A stretch of 64,000 nucleotides of DNA from Pseudomonas sp. 7SR1 (lineage in GTDB: Bacteria > Pseudomonadota > Gammaproteobacteria > Pseudomonadales > Pseudomonadaceae). Within the stretch, counting starts at the first letter, position 1. Each line of letters starts with the position of its first letter. The notes under the pieces are model-generated. The model saw only the letters and a program-made list of their open reading frames with translations. It had not been told where the DNA came from and did not search any database. Made by a program: the position numbers and the translations under genes. Of this stretch, positions 17,784 to 24,589 are shown in pieces. The stretch is taken from positions 3,132,501 through 3,196,500 of the forward strand of contig NZ_LT707064.1 of assembly GCF_900156465.1 (NCBI RefSeq), written 5' to 3'.

Positions 17784-17812
17784 TTGCCAGTCGTGAGGGC
17801 GCTCCGTAGAAT
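17784..17812 (+). promoter_or_regulatory. Promoter of the first tRNA cassette
   Basis: TTGCCA (17784-17789), 17-bp spacer, TAGAAT (17807-17812): a good sigma-70-type promoter 21 bp before the first tRNA-Val, preceded by an AT-rich UP-like stretch (17764-17780). Confidence 0.7.
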
Positions 17813-17833
17813 GCGCGCCACACCGAAAGCGAA

Positions 17834-17909
17834 GGGTGATTAGCTCAGCCGGGAGAGCGTCTGCCTTACAAGCAGAATGTCGGCGGTTCGATCCCGTCAT
17901 CACCCACCA
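17834..17909 (+). tRNA. tRNA-Val (anticodon TAC), copy 1
   Basis: 76 nt including an encoded CCA end. Acceptor arms GGGTGAT / ATCACCC pair perfectly, the anticodon loop is CTTACAA (TAC, reading GTA/GTG), and the T-arm GGCGGTTCGATCCCGTC is normal. It is the first gene of a Val-Asp cassette. Confidence 0.97.
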
Positions 17910-17929
17910 TTTCGCTTCAAGTGTTACGC

Positions 17930-18006
17930 GCAGCGGTAGTTCAGTCGGTTAGAATACCGGCCTGTCACGCCGGGGGTCGCGGGTTCGAGTCCCGTCCGCT
18001 GCGCCA
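17930..18006 (+). tRNA. tRNA-Asp (anticodon GTC), copy 1
   Basis: 77 nt with encoded CCA. Acceptor GCAGCGG / CCGCTGC, anticodon loop CTGTCAC (GTC), T-arm CGCGGGTTCGAGTCCCG. It is 20 bp after tRNA-Val. Confidence 0.97.
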
Positions 18007-18045
18007 TATTCGGTTACCTGGAACACTGAACGCCAGGTCACCACG

Positions 18046-18070
18046 AAAAGCCCGCTAACGCGGGCTTTTT
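18046..18070 (+). terminator. Terminator of the first tRNA cassette
   Basis: AAAAGCCCGC / GCGGGCTTTTT stem with a short TAAC loop, 40 bp after tRNA-Asp. Confidence 0.85.
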
Positions 18071-18179
18071 GCTGTTTGCAGTTCCTGTGGTGCGCATCGA
18101 TCGCGGTTTTTATTTTTTGCTAATTAAATCAGCACATTACGAAAAACTGTGAGAGAATGCGCCCCGCATCGAAAGTGCA

Positions 18180-18255
18180 GGGTGATTAGCTCAGCCGGGA
18201 GAGCGTCTGCCTTACAAGCAGAATGTCGGCGGTTCGATCCCGTCATCACCCACCA
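18180..18255 (+). tRNA. tRNA-Val (anticodon TAC), copy 2
   Basis: Identical over all 76 nt to the copy at 17834. The region before it contains no strong -35, but GAGAAT about 20 nt upstream may be a -10 element; the separate terminator after cassette 1 implies its own promoter. Confidence 0.97.
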
Positions 18256-18272
18256 AGCTTTCAATGTTACGC

Positions 18273-18349
18273 GCAGCGGTAGTTCAGTCGGTTAGAATAC
18301 CGGCCTGTCACGCCGGGGGTCGCGGGTTCGAGTCCCGTCCGCTGCGCCA
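18273..18349 (+). tRNA. tRNA-Asp (anticodon GTC), copy 2
   Basis: Identical over all 77 nt to the copy at 17930. The Val-Asp spacer is 17 bp here against 20 bp in copy 1. Confidence 0.97.
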
Positions 18350-18390
18350 TATTCGATTACTTGGAACACTGAACGCCAGGTCATCTGCAA

Positions 18391-18417
18391 GAAGCCCGCT
18401 TAACAAGCGGGCTTTTT
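18391..18417 (+). terminator. Terminator of the second tRNA cassette (may act on both strands)
   Basis: GAAGCCCGCTT / AAGCGGGCTTTTT stem with a short loop. It lies between the second tRNA-Asp and the stop of the convergent catalase-like gene. Confidence 0.85.
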
Positions 18418-18445
18418 GTTGCCTGGCGTTTGGCGCGACCGGCCC

Positions 18446-19582
18446 TTATTGCTCGGCATTACGGGTGTGACGGTAATCGCTGACCGCCTCGTATACCGCC
18501 TTGCGCAGCCGATTGATCCCGCCGATGGGGCGATGGGCCTCGATGCCGAACCAGGGATTGAAGGACAGGTTGTCACAGGCCAGGTTCTGCTTGGGGGTGT
18601 CGAAGTCCTGGGCGGGCACCTTGATCCGTGCCACCGTCTCGAACGGGGCGTCGCTCTCCCGCCATTCGATACTGGTGTCTTCGATCGGCATGTATTTGCT
18701 TGGGTCCTGGCGCTGGATCTGCAGGACGAAGCACGCTGGCACACGGTCCGTGGACAGTTGCTGGTTCAATGCACTGCGTAGAAAGTTCGGCAGGTCCTGG
18801 TTTTGTGGCGGCAGGGTGTATTCCGGGCAGTTGCCTGGATCCGGCGCGACACGGAACTTCGCGTTGGCCTCGCCGAACTTGTAGGGCGATACCGAGAAAT
18901 ACGTTGTCTGGGTCGGGCTGGCGGGCGGTGGCGAGAGGGTTGCCAGGGCGATGAACAGATGGCGAATCTGCCACGTGCGTGGATCGATGCTTGGAAAAAA
19001 CGCCATGGCCTTTTTGCCGTCGGCCTGGGCGGCTACGTTCTGACGGTATTCGGCGACATCGCTGACGAAGAAGTTCGGATGATTGAACATCACGAAATCC
19101 TGTTCAGCCTGGGATTGCCGTTCTGCCAGCAATTGCCTGCCCGGCACGTTCAGCAATTTGATGGCCATTCCGCGGGCATCGCGCAAGCTGTCGAACTGAG
19201 GGTAGGCGTTGCCGTTGGACAGCCGCATGGTTGCCTGCCAGACCTTCCCCGGTTCGGCGAATACGCCCTGGCGCAAGGGGGCGGCCAGGTCGGTCGGTAC
19301 CTGGACTTCGGCCATCACGCAGCCGTGGGCCTTGGCATGGGCGTCCCGCAGATAACGAGTGCCTTCGCGATGCTGATCGACGATGCGAATGGCGGTCTGG
19401 ATGATGTCCTGGGTCATGGCGGTTTCGCCCGGCGGCATCTGTTCCTTGTCCGGGACCGGTCCGCTGTGTTGCCAGGCGAACCAGGCCGTGGCCAGGGCCC
19501 AGCCGAGCAGTCCCATGCCCAGCAGCCACAGGAGCATCTTGCCCAGAAAGGCGCCGAGGCGCAGCCAGAGCGTGATCAGCAT
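18446..19582 (-). CDS. Catalase-family heme protein with N-terminal membrane anchor
   Basis: 378-aa catalase-related protein. Residues about 10-35 form a single membrane segment, so the heme domain is probably periplasmic or membrane-tethered. The distal His motif is AKAHGCVMAEV (near residue 85); the distal Asn is in DFVMFNHPNFF (near 168). A proximal heme-ligand motif RxxxY is seen as RKAVY in GGINRLRKAVYEAVSDYR near the C-terminus. The family is much shorter than true catalases (about 480 or more) and includes peroxidase or allene-oxide-synthase-like members. It lies 32 bp downstream of a di-heme cytochrome gene on the same strand, suggesting a shared peroxide- or lipid-peroxide-related function. 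Activity unproven. Confidence 0.87.
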   Translation of the reverse strand: MLITLWLRLGAFLGKMLLWLLGMGLLGWALATAWFAWQHSGPVPDKEQMPPGETAMTQDIIQTAIRIVDQHREGTRYLRDAHAKAHGCVMAEVQVPTDLAAPLRQGVFAEPGKVWQATMRLSNGNAYPQFDSLRDARGMAIKLLNVPGRQLLAERQSQAEQDFVMFNHPNFFVSDVAEYRQNVAAQADGKKAMAFFPSIDPRTWQIRHLFIALATLSPPPASPTQTTYFSVSPYKFGEANAKFRVAPDPGNCPEYTLPPQNQDLPNFLRSALNQQLSTDRVPACFVLQIQRQDPSKYMPIEDTSIEWRESDAPFETVARIKVPAQDFDTPKQNLACDNLSFNPWFGIEAHRPIGGINRLRKAVYEAVSDYRHTRNAEQ

Positions 19583-19613
19583 GGGTCAATCCTTTTGCCT
19601 GAAAAGTTCATCA

Positions 19614-21419
19614 TCACAATTGCGACTCCAGTGGCCCGCCGAGCACTTTGAGGTATTCCAGCAGCGCCCAGCGCTCCTGCGGCTGCAGCAGGCGGCCAAT
19701 CACGCCGTTGCCGCGTTCGCCTGCGCGGAATTCGTGGCCGCTGTTGTGGTTGCCGGTGATCCGGGTATCGAAGACGAAACCGTTGGTGAAGGCCTCGGTG
19801 CGATAGCCCAGGTGTCGTGGATCGTATTCGAAGCTGCCTTTATAGAAGGTGGTCGCCCGCTCGGCCTGGGGTGAGAGCAACTGATAGATCGTCGGTACCG
19901 AGCCGTTGTGCAGGAAAGGCGGCGTGGCCCACACGCCGGCCAGCGGACGAGCCTTGTAGGCGCGCAGTTCGCGCACGCCAATGGGCAAGCCGAAGCCATC
20001 CAGTGCCGGACGCTCCTCTGGAGTCACGCCGGCGTCGCGGTAAGCCCGGTTTTCGACGAATGCCGTGACGTAGGCCAGGCCCTTGGCGACCGAGAGCTGG
20101 CTCATGTCCAGCGGTTGCGTCGGGGTAGGGTGCAGTTGCACTTCCAGTTTCGCCAGTTCGGCCGGGTCCCATTGCAGGCTGGTCAGGTCGAAGCGGTGAT
20201 CGGCGATATTGTTGGCGGTGCCCGGGTCGGTGCCGATGACCTTCACGGGCAGCATGTGCAGTTGCTGGACCGGCCTGTCGGGACCCTGGACCACTTTGGG
20301 CACGTGGCAACCGGCGCAGTTTTCGGCGAACAGGGCCCGGCCTTTGGCGGCCAGGGGTTTATCGACCGGGCCCAGCAATGCTTCCGGCCAGACCGGCGGC
20401 TTGAGCAGTTGCAGCGTCTCTTCGATGGTATGCAGGTCGCGCACGCGCACGCTGGACGGGTAGCGCGCATCGCCCAGCAGCGGCTTGCCCTGGGCGTCGA
20501 AGAAATTCAGCGTAGCACCGACGCCCAGGGCTTCGCCGACGTTGCGGGCCATTGGCTGCTGGGCCGAGCCATTCCACTGCACCCAGTCGAATGTCCACAT
20601 TTCCCACAGTTGCGGGTAATCCACCGGCGCGTCCGCGACGCGGTAGTTCTTCGCCGAAATGGCATCGCCGAAGCTGGCGTTGGCGATACGGCCAAAGGCG
20701 TCGGTACGGCCGGGCCCTTCCTCGGTGGGATAGAGGCCACGATGGGTGTCGTTCCATGCGGTGCGCACGAAAGTGTCCAGGGAGTCCTTGAAGGCCCCGC
20801 GTAGTTCGTCCTTGCGGGCATCATAGTCCTGGCCCAGCACCTTTCGGGCGAAGCGTTCGAATTTCCAGGGGTTGTAGTAGGTCGACGCCAGGCTGGCGAC
20901 CAGGGCCTGTCCAAAACTGCCGCCGCGCAATGTCGGGACGCTGGAGGGCAATACGTGCTGGGCCGAGCCGCCATCGATCCTTATTGCCTGGCCCTTGAAA
21001 TGCAGTTCACCGGTGTGACACGCGGCGCAGGTGATATCCAGGAACTGCTCGCTGCTGCCAGCGTTCTGGTGCCGGGTGAAGCCCACCGGCAGATTGCCTG
21101 GGTTTTGCGGCGAGGGCTTCTGCGCCGGGTCCACCAGAAAGCCGAAGCGCGCCAGGTATTGCGGCGAGGCGAAGCGCTCTTGCGAAAACGGCAGCTCCAG
21201 CGCGGTGAACCAGTCGTAGCGCAGGCCTTTGACCTGGGTTCCCTGCGGAGTGAAGTAATACGTCTGGCGCTCGGCGGCGCTCCACTGGTCCAGGTAATGC
21301 ACCTGTTCGACCGGGGTATAGAAGGGGAGGCGAGGGTTGGCGACGTAATAAAGCACTACGGCCACTGCGACAAAAAGCAGCACGAGGATCAACAATAGGA
21401 TGCGGGAGAGAAGGCGCAC
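19614..21419 (-). CDS. Di-heme cytochrome c, peroxidase-like
   Basis: 601-aa c-type cytochrome. An N-terminal hydrophobic segment (about residues 4-26) is an uncleaved anchor or signal. Two heme c attachment motifs are present: CAACH (in DITCAACHTGELHFKG, near residue 135) and CAGCH (in ENCAGCHVPKVVQG, near 370). The order and spacing fit the CcpA/MauG-related group annotated as di-heme cytochrome c peroxidases, although it is longer than classical CcpA (about 340). Expected location is the periplasm. It probably forms an operon with the catalase-like gene that starts 32 bp downstream. Electron donor and substrate are unknown. Confidence 0.87.
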   Translation of the reverse strand: MRLLSRILLLILVLLFVAVAVVLYYVANPRLPFYTPVEQVHYLDQWSAAERQTYYFTPQGTQVKGLRYDWFTALELPFSQERFASPQYLARFGFLVDPAQKPSPQNPGNLPVGFTRHQNAGSSEQFLDITCAACHTGELHFKGQAIRIDGGSAQHVLPSSVPTLRGGSFGQALVASLASTYYNPWKFERFARKVLGQDYDARKDELRGAFKDSLDTFVRTAWNDTHRGLYPTEEGPGRTDAFGRIANASFGDAISAKNYRVADAPVDYPQLWEMWTFDWVQWNGSAQQPMARNVGEALGVGATLNFFDAQGKPLLGDARYPSSVRVRDLHTIEETLQLLKPPVWPEALLGPVDKPLAAKGRALFAENCAGCHVPKVVQGPDRPVQQLHMLPVKVIGTDPGTANNIADHRFDLTSLQWDPAELAKLEVQLHPTPTQPLDMSQLSVAKGLAYVTAFVENRAYRDAGVTPEERPALDGFGLPIGVRELRAYKARPLAGVWATPPFLHNGSVPTIYQLLSPQAERATTFYKGSFEYDPRHLGYRTEAFTNGFVFDTRITGNHNSGHEFRAGERGNGVIGRLLQPQERWALLEYLKVLGGPLESQL

Positions 21420-21687
21420 GGTAACGTCCTTGTTTTTTTGATAAGCCCTTATGCCTCAGAGGCGCGTGGCCGGCAAGTGGCCATTATCGTAGGGTTGCGA
21501 GTCGCGGTGATTTGTCGCTATGCGCCCTGGATAACGGAGCCTTAATCGGCCCAGGATCAAATTGCGTTTGCACGCCTGAACTTATCACTGGTTTGTGGCT
21601 CACATGCCGGTAGCCATTGGTCGTGGCCGCCTGATAAGCTCGCGGCTTTACTCGATTGCCCTTTAGGCGCATGAACAAGGAAATAGC

Positions 21688-22401
21688 ATGAAACAGCATC
21701 GGTTGGCGGCGGCGGTTGCCCTGGTTGGCCTGGTCCTCGCAGGTTGCGACTCGCAGACCAGCGTAGAGCTGAAAACCCCGGCGCAGAAAGCTTCCTACGG
21801 TATTGGCCTGAACATGGGCAAGAGCCTGGCTCAGGAAGGCATGGATGACCTGGACTCCAAAGCGGTCGCCCAGGGCATCGAAGATGCCGTCGGCAAGAAA
21901 GAACAGAAGCTGAAAGACGAAGAACTGGTCGAAGCCTTTGCCGCGCTGCAAAAACGTGCCGAAGAGCGCATGGCCAAGATGAGTGAAGAGTCGGCGGCCG
22001 CCGGCAAGAAATTCCTCGAAGAGAACGGCAAGAAGTCGGGTGTAACCACCACCGCTTCTGGCCTGCAGTACGAAGTGGTCAAGAAGGCCGACGGTCCACA
22101 GCCCAAGCCGACTGACGTGGTGACTGTCCACTACACCGGCAAGCTGATCGACGGCAAGGTGTTCGACAGCTCCGTTGAACGTGGCAGCCCGATCGACCTG
22201 CCGGTCAGCGGCGTGATCCCGGGTTGGGTCGAAGGCCTGCAACTGATGCATGTCGGCGAGAAGTACAAACTGTACATCCCGAGCGACCTGGCTTACGGTG
22301 CCCAGAGCCCGAGTCCGGCCATCCCTGCCAACTCCGTCCTGGTGTTCGACCTGGAACTGCTGGCAATCAAGGATCCGGCAAAAGAAGACGCAGCCAAGTA
22401 A
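21688..22401 (+). CDS. FKBP-type peptidyl-prolyl isomerase, lipoprotein (FklB/Mip type)
   Basis: 237-aa folding catalyst. Residues 1-20 form a lipoprotein signal with lipobox LAGC, so the mature protein is probably lipid-anchored in the periplasm. Residues about 30-125 form the helical FKBP_N dimerisation domain (KASYGIGLNMGKSLAQEG). The PPIase domain (about 126-230) shows VTVHYTGKLIDGKVFDSS, GVIPGWVEGLQLM and the closing strand VLVFDLELL. ATG 21688 follows AAGGAAAT. A Rho-independent terminator comes 18 bp after the stop, so it is monocistronic. Confidence 0.94.
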   Translation: MKQHRLAAAVALVGLVLAGCDSQTSVELKTPAQKASYGIGLNMGKSLAQEGMDDLDSKAVAQGIEDAVGKKEQKLKDEELVEAFAALQKRAEERMAKMSEESAAAGKKFLEENGKKSGVTTTASGLQYEVVKKADGPQPKPTDVVTVHYTGKLIDGKVFDSSVERGSPIDLPVSGVIPGWVEGLQLMHVGEKYKLYIPSDLAYGAQSPSPAIPANSVLVFDLELLAIKDPAKEDAAK

Positions 22402-22419
22402 CCGCGTCTGATCTCAACG

Positions 22420-22448
22420 AAAACGCCTCGCTCATGCGGGGCGTTTTT
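22420..22448 (+). terminator. Terminator of the FKBP gene
   Basis: AAAACGCCTCGC / GCGGGGCGTTTTT hairpin with a short ATGC-region loop, then T-run. Confidence 0.85.
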
Positions 22449-22576
22449 GTATGCGGGCGCCGGCAACATCAAAAAAACGAACGCATGCCGCAGGCGGCAG
22501 TCATAGGCATTACAGGCGCCGCGCTAGCCCCAGTCGGCCGGTCAAGTCAATGAAATATTGGGTTTTTTTTAGTGAG

Positions 22577-22602
22577 TAAAAAACGCCCGATCTAAGCCGG
22601 GC
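22577..22602 (-). terminator. Orphan minus-strand terminator-like hairpin
   Basis: On the minus strand: GCCCGG, 7-nt loop, CGGGC followed by GTTTTTT. No minus-strand gene ends here; the nearest genes on both sides are on the + strand. It may be bidirectional debris or end an antisense or small RNA. Confidence 0.4.
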
Positions 22603-22650
22603 CCTTGTGCAACGGGGGCTTCAGCGGTGAAATGCAGGTCTGTTCACAAG

Positions 22651-22675
22651 GTTATCCACAATTTGTGTGGATAAC
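22651..22675. promoter_or_regulatory. Inverted pair of perfect DnaA boxes
   Basis: GTTATCCACA (22651-22660), 5 bp, TGTGGATAAC (22666-22675): a perfect 10-bp inverted repeat in which each arm contains an exact consensus DnaA box. It ends 20 bp before the DUF1232 start codon, so binding there would overlap the promoter or the ribosome binding region. Confidence 0.6.
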
Positions 22676-22694
22676 ATTTCAGTGGGAAGAAGAA

Positions 22695-23150
22695 ATGAAG
22701 GCACCGTGGAATTTTGCCCGATTCCTGCCTTTGGCGGGGCGCTTGCTGGCTCGCGGTCGATTGCCGACGCTGTTGTTTGCCGTGGCCAGCAAGAGTGCCC
22801 GGGAGGGCGGTCGCCTGGGTCGGCTCAAGGATGACCTGCGCCTGCTGCAGGCCTTGTGCCTGGCTTACTGGCGTGGTGAGTATCGGGCCGTGAGCGCCAA
22901 ATCGCTGCTGTCCATCGTGGCAGGCCTGATGTATTTCCTCAGCCCCCTGGACGCCATACCGGACCTGCTGCCTATGTTCGGCATGTTCGATGATATCGCC
23001 GTGCTGGCATGGATCATGAAAAACCTCGATGCCGAACTCAGCGCCTTTCGTGCCTGGCGTGATCGACAACTGCCCGAGAAGCTCGTGCGGGTCGAAAGGC
23101 TTCCGGACACCCCGGAGCAGCTTCAACTCGAAGGTCAGAAAAAAAACTGA
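22695..23150 (+). CDS. DUF1232 (YkvA-type) protein
   Basis: 151-aa protein with the DUF1232 core YFLSPLDAIPDLLPMFGMFD (about residues 77-96), a short hydrophobic hairpin with the conserved SPxDxIPD motif. The flanking regions are basic (N-terminal) and acidic/helical (C-terminal). Function of the family is unknown; some members affect envelope or stress phenotypes. ATG 22695 follows GGGAAGAAG; the upstream 30-codon extension of the frame runs through the DnaA-box palindrome and is unlikely to be translated. No obvious cotranscription with the FKBP gene because a terminator separates them. Confidence 0.82.
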   Translation: MKAPWNFARFLPLAGRLLARGRLPTLLFAVASKSAREGGRLGRLKDDLRLLQALCLAYWRGEYRAVSAKSLLSIVAGLMYFLSPLDAIPDLLPMFGMFDDIAVLAWIMKNLDAELSAFRAWRDRQLPEKLVRVERLPDTPEQLQLEGQKKN

Positions 23151-23202
23151 TCCTGTTGCATTTTCCTCATGGATTCATCGCCCCGCGACCTTAGCCACTA
23201 TT

Positions 23203-23219
23203 TAGGATTACACTTCCTA
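23203..23219. promoter_or_regulatory. Inverted repeat before the XRE gene
   Basis: TAGGA-N7-TCCTA, a perfect 5-bp inverted repeat with one helical-turn spacing, 45 bp before the start of the XRE regulator. It is a plausible autoregulatory operator. Confidence 0.35.
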
Positions 23220-23264
23220 GGAAAAAAGCTGACTCGCTAAGTGTTGTTGTCCTACGGGGTAGTC

Positions 23265-23606
23265 ATGGATATTCAGATAATCACGCGCGACGGAGAGCCC
23301 GAGTATGCGGTTTTACCGTGGGATCAGTACCAATCATTGTTGAAAGCCGCAGGCATCCATCAAGCACCGCCGCACGAAGCCACGGTCCATCCGGCGGCGA
23401 CACCCGGTCAGGACCTTCCTGGTCTGGATCAATTACGCAGTTTGCGCGAAGGGAAGGGCATCGCCATCGAGGCGCTGGCCCGCACGGTAGGAATCAGCCC
23501 GTCTTATCTGGCCATGATCGAAAGCGGCGAGCGTCAGCCCGATGCCGCGATTCGGCGTAGTCTGGCCTGGGAGTTGACGGTGCCAGGTTGGAGGGATGAA
23601 TCGTGA
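23265..23606 (+). CDS. XRE-family HTH protein
   Basis: 113-aa regulator. The C-terminal half holds a classic Cro/C1-type helix-turn-helix: LREGKGIAIEALARTVGISP followed by SYLAMIESGERQPDAAI (about residues 57-95). The N-terminal 30 residues (MDIQIITRDGEPEYAVLPWD...) resemble the N-terminus of small antitoxin-like or sequence-specific repressors, which is only a hint. ATG 23265 is preferred over an upstream TTG. Its stop overlaps the GTG start of the next gene by 4 bp, so it is translationally coupled in a three-gene cluster. Confidence 0.82.
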   Translation: MDIQIITRDGEPEYAVLPWDQYQSLLKAAGIHQAPPHEATVHPAATPGQDLPGLDQLRSLREGKGIAIEALARTVGISPSYLAMIESGERQPDAAIRRSLAWELTVPGWRDES

Positions 23607-23974
23607 GTGTACGCATCAGTCGACAGCATTGGGATGGATTGCTGGGGGAACTGGACCAGGCGCGCCGCCAGCGCCATCTGTTGACGTATCGGGCGTTGCT
23701 GGAGCGCTTGCAATTGCCCAGTCCGGCCATGCAGACCCTGACCGCGGCCCTCGAGCATCTGGCAGCGCTGGATGCCCGGGCCGAGCAGCCTCTGCGCAGT
23801 TCGCTGGTCATCAGCCAGGGCGCCAGCCGGCTGCCACGCACGGGGTTCTTCGAGTGCGTCGAGCGCCTTGGGCGCTTCTCCGGTCCTTCCGATGGCGTGG
23901 CCGCTGCCTCATGGCATGCCTCCGAAGTGGTCCGGGTGTTCGAATACGAGTATCCCGAGTCGGCGGAGGCCTGA
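23603..23974 (+). CDS. Conserved hypothetical protein coupled to the XRE gene (123 aa)
   Basis: Begins at GTG 23603, overlapping the XRE stop as GTGA, and ends in TGATG overlapping the ATG of the next gene. The sequence is helical at the N-terminus (HWDGLLGELDQARRQRHLLT, then YRALLERLQLPSPAMQTLTA) and reads like a small DNA- or partner-binding helical protein; the C-terminus is beta-rich and ends EVVRVFEYEYPE. I do not recognise a family. The tight coupling means it should be made together with the XRE and Sel1-like proteins. Confidence 0.75.
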   Translation: MSVRISRQHWDGLLGELDQARRQRHLLTYRALLERLQLPSPAMQTLTAALEHLAALDARAEQPLRSSLVISQGASRLPRTGFFECVERLGRFSGPSDGVAAASWHASEVVRVFEYEYPESAEA

Positions 23975-24375
23975 TGTTCTGGCGTATCAAGGCACGGGCC
24001 GGTTACTGGCTGGCGCGCCGACTGTTCCACTGGCCATGGTTCGTCCGCCAGCCTCGCGGCTGGGCGTGGCTCGAGGGGCAGTTTTCCCGCATGGCGAACC
24101 TGGGCGATGTCGGTGCCCAGAGTTTCTATGGCCATATCCTCACCTTTCGCGGCCAAGGGCTGGGCGCCCGGGCCGAAGGTATTCGCCTGTTGCGGCTGGC
24201 GGCCTTGGCGGGGGATGGCAAGGCGGCCTATCAGGTCGGCGTGCTCAGCATGACCGGAACGGTCGGCAAGGCGCCGGACCCGGTCGAAGCGGCACGCTGG
24301 TGGGCGCTGGCGGCGAAGGCCGGACATCCGTTGGCCGAGGACCGGCTCCAGAAGCTCGAAGGCCACGACCTGTAG
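23974..24375 (+). CDS. Sel1-repeat protein (133 aa)
   Basis: Third gene of the coupled cluster (ATG at 23974 within TGATG). After a Trp/Arg-rich N-terminus (RLFHWPWFVRQPRGWAWLEG), two or three Sel1 units can be seen: GAQSFYGHILTFRGQG, EGIRLLRLAALAGDGKAAYQ and EAARWWALAAKAGHPLAEDR, which carry the A-A-x-x-G signature. Sel1 proteins act as scaffolds. No signal peptide. A DnaA box (24378-24386) directly follows the stop. Confidence 0.8.
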   Translation: MFWRIKARAGYWLARRLFHWPWFVRQPRGWAWLEGQFSRMANLGDVGAQSFYGHILTFRGQGLGARAEGIRLLRLAALAGDGKAAYQVGVLSMTGTVGKAPDPVEAARWWALAAKAGHPLAEDRLQKLEGHDL

Positions 24376-24589
24376 ACTTATCCACAAGGCAGGCGCAGCG
24401 TGCGAGCCTCGGTGGATGGGTTGTTGTGCGCTCTGGTGAATTTAAAGAATCGCCCTACATCCACCGCTTCTTTCGCTGACTTATTTCCCCTGTTATCCAC
24501 TGCAAAGTCTCGCCCTTCCTGAGTGTTGCGAGACCTTTGCCCATGTTCGACCGGTTTTCCCTGCGGGCCCCTGTTCGAGCCGCGTCCTG
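24376..24589. other. Gap with two DnaA-box-like sequences
   Basis: Contains TTATCCACA (24378-24386, exact DnaA consensus) and TTATCCACT (24493-24501, one mismatch), and presumably the rhs promoter. No gene seen. Confidence 0.4.

Noticed and set aside
23265..23974. Definite toxin-antitoxin pair
   Set aside because: Only gene order suggests it; the 123-aa protein shows no recognisable toxin fold, so it is kept as a hypothesis in the findings.
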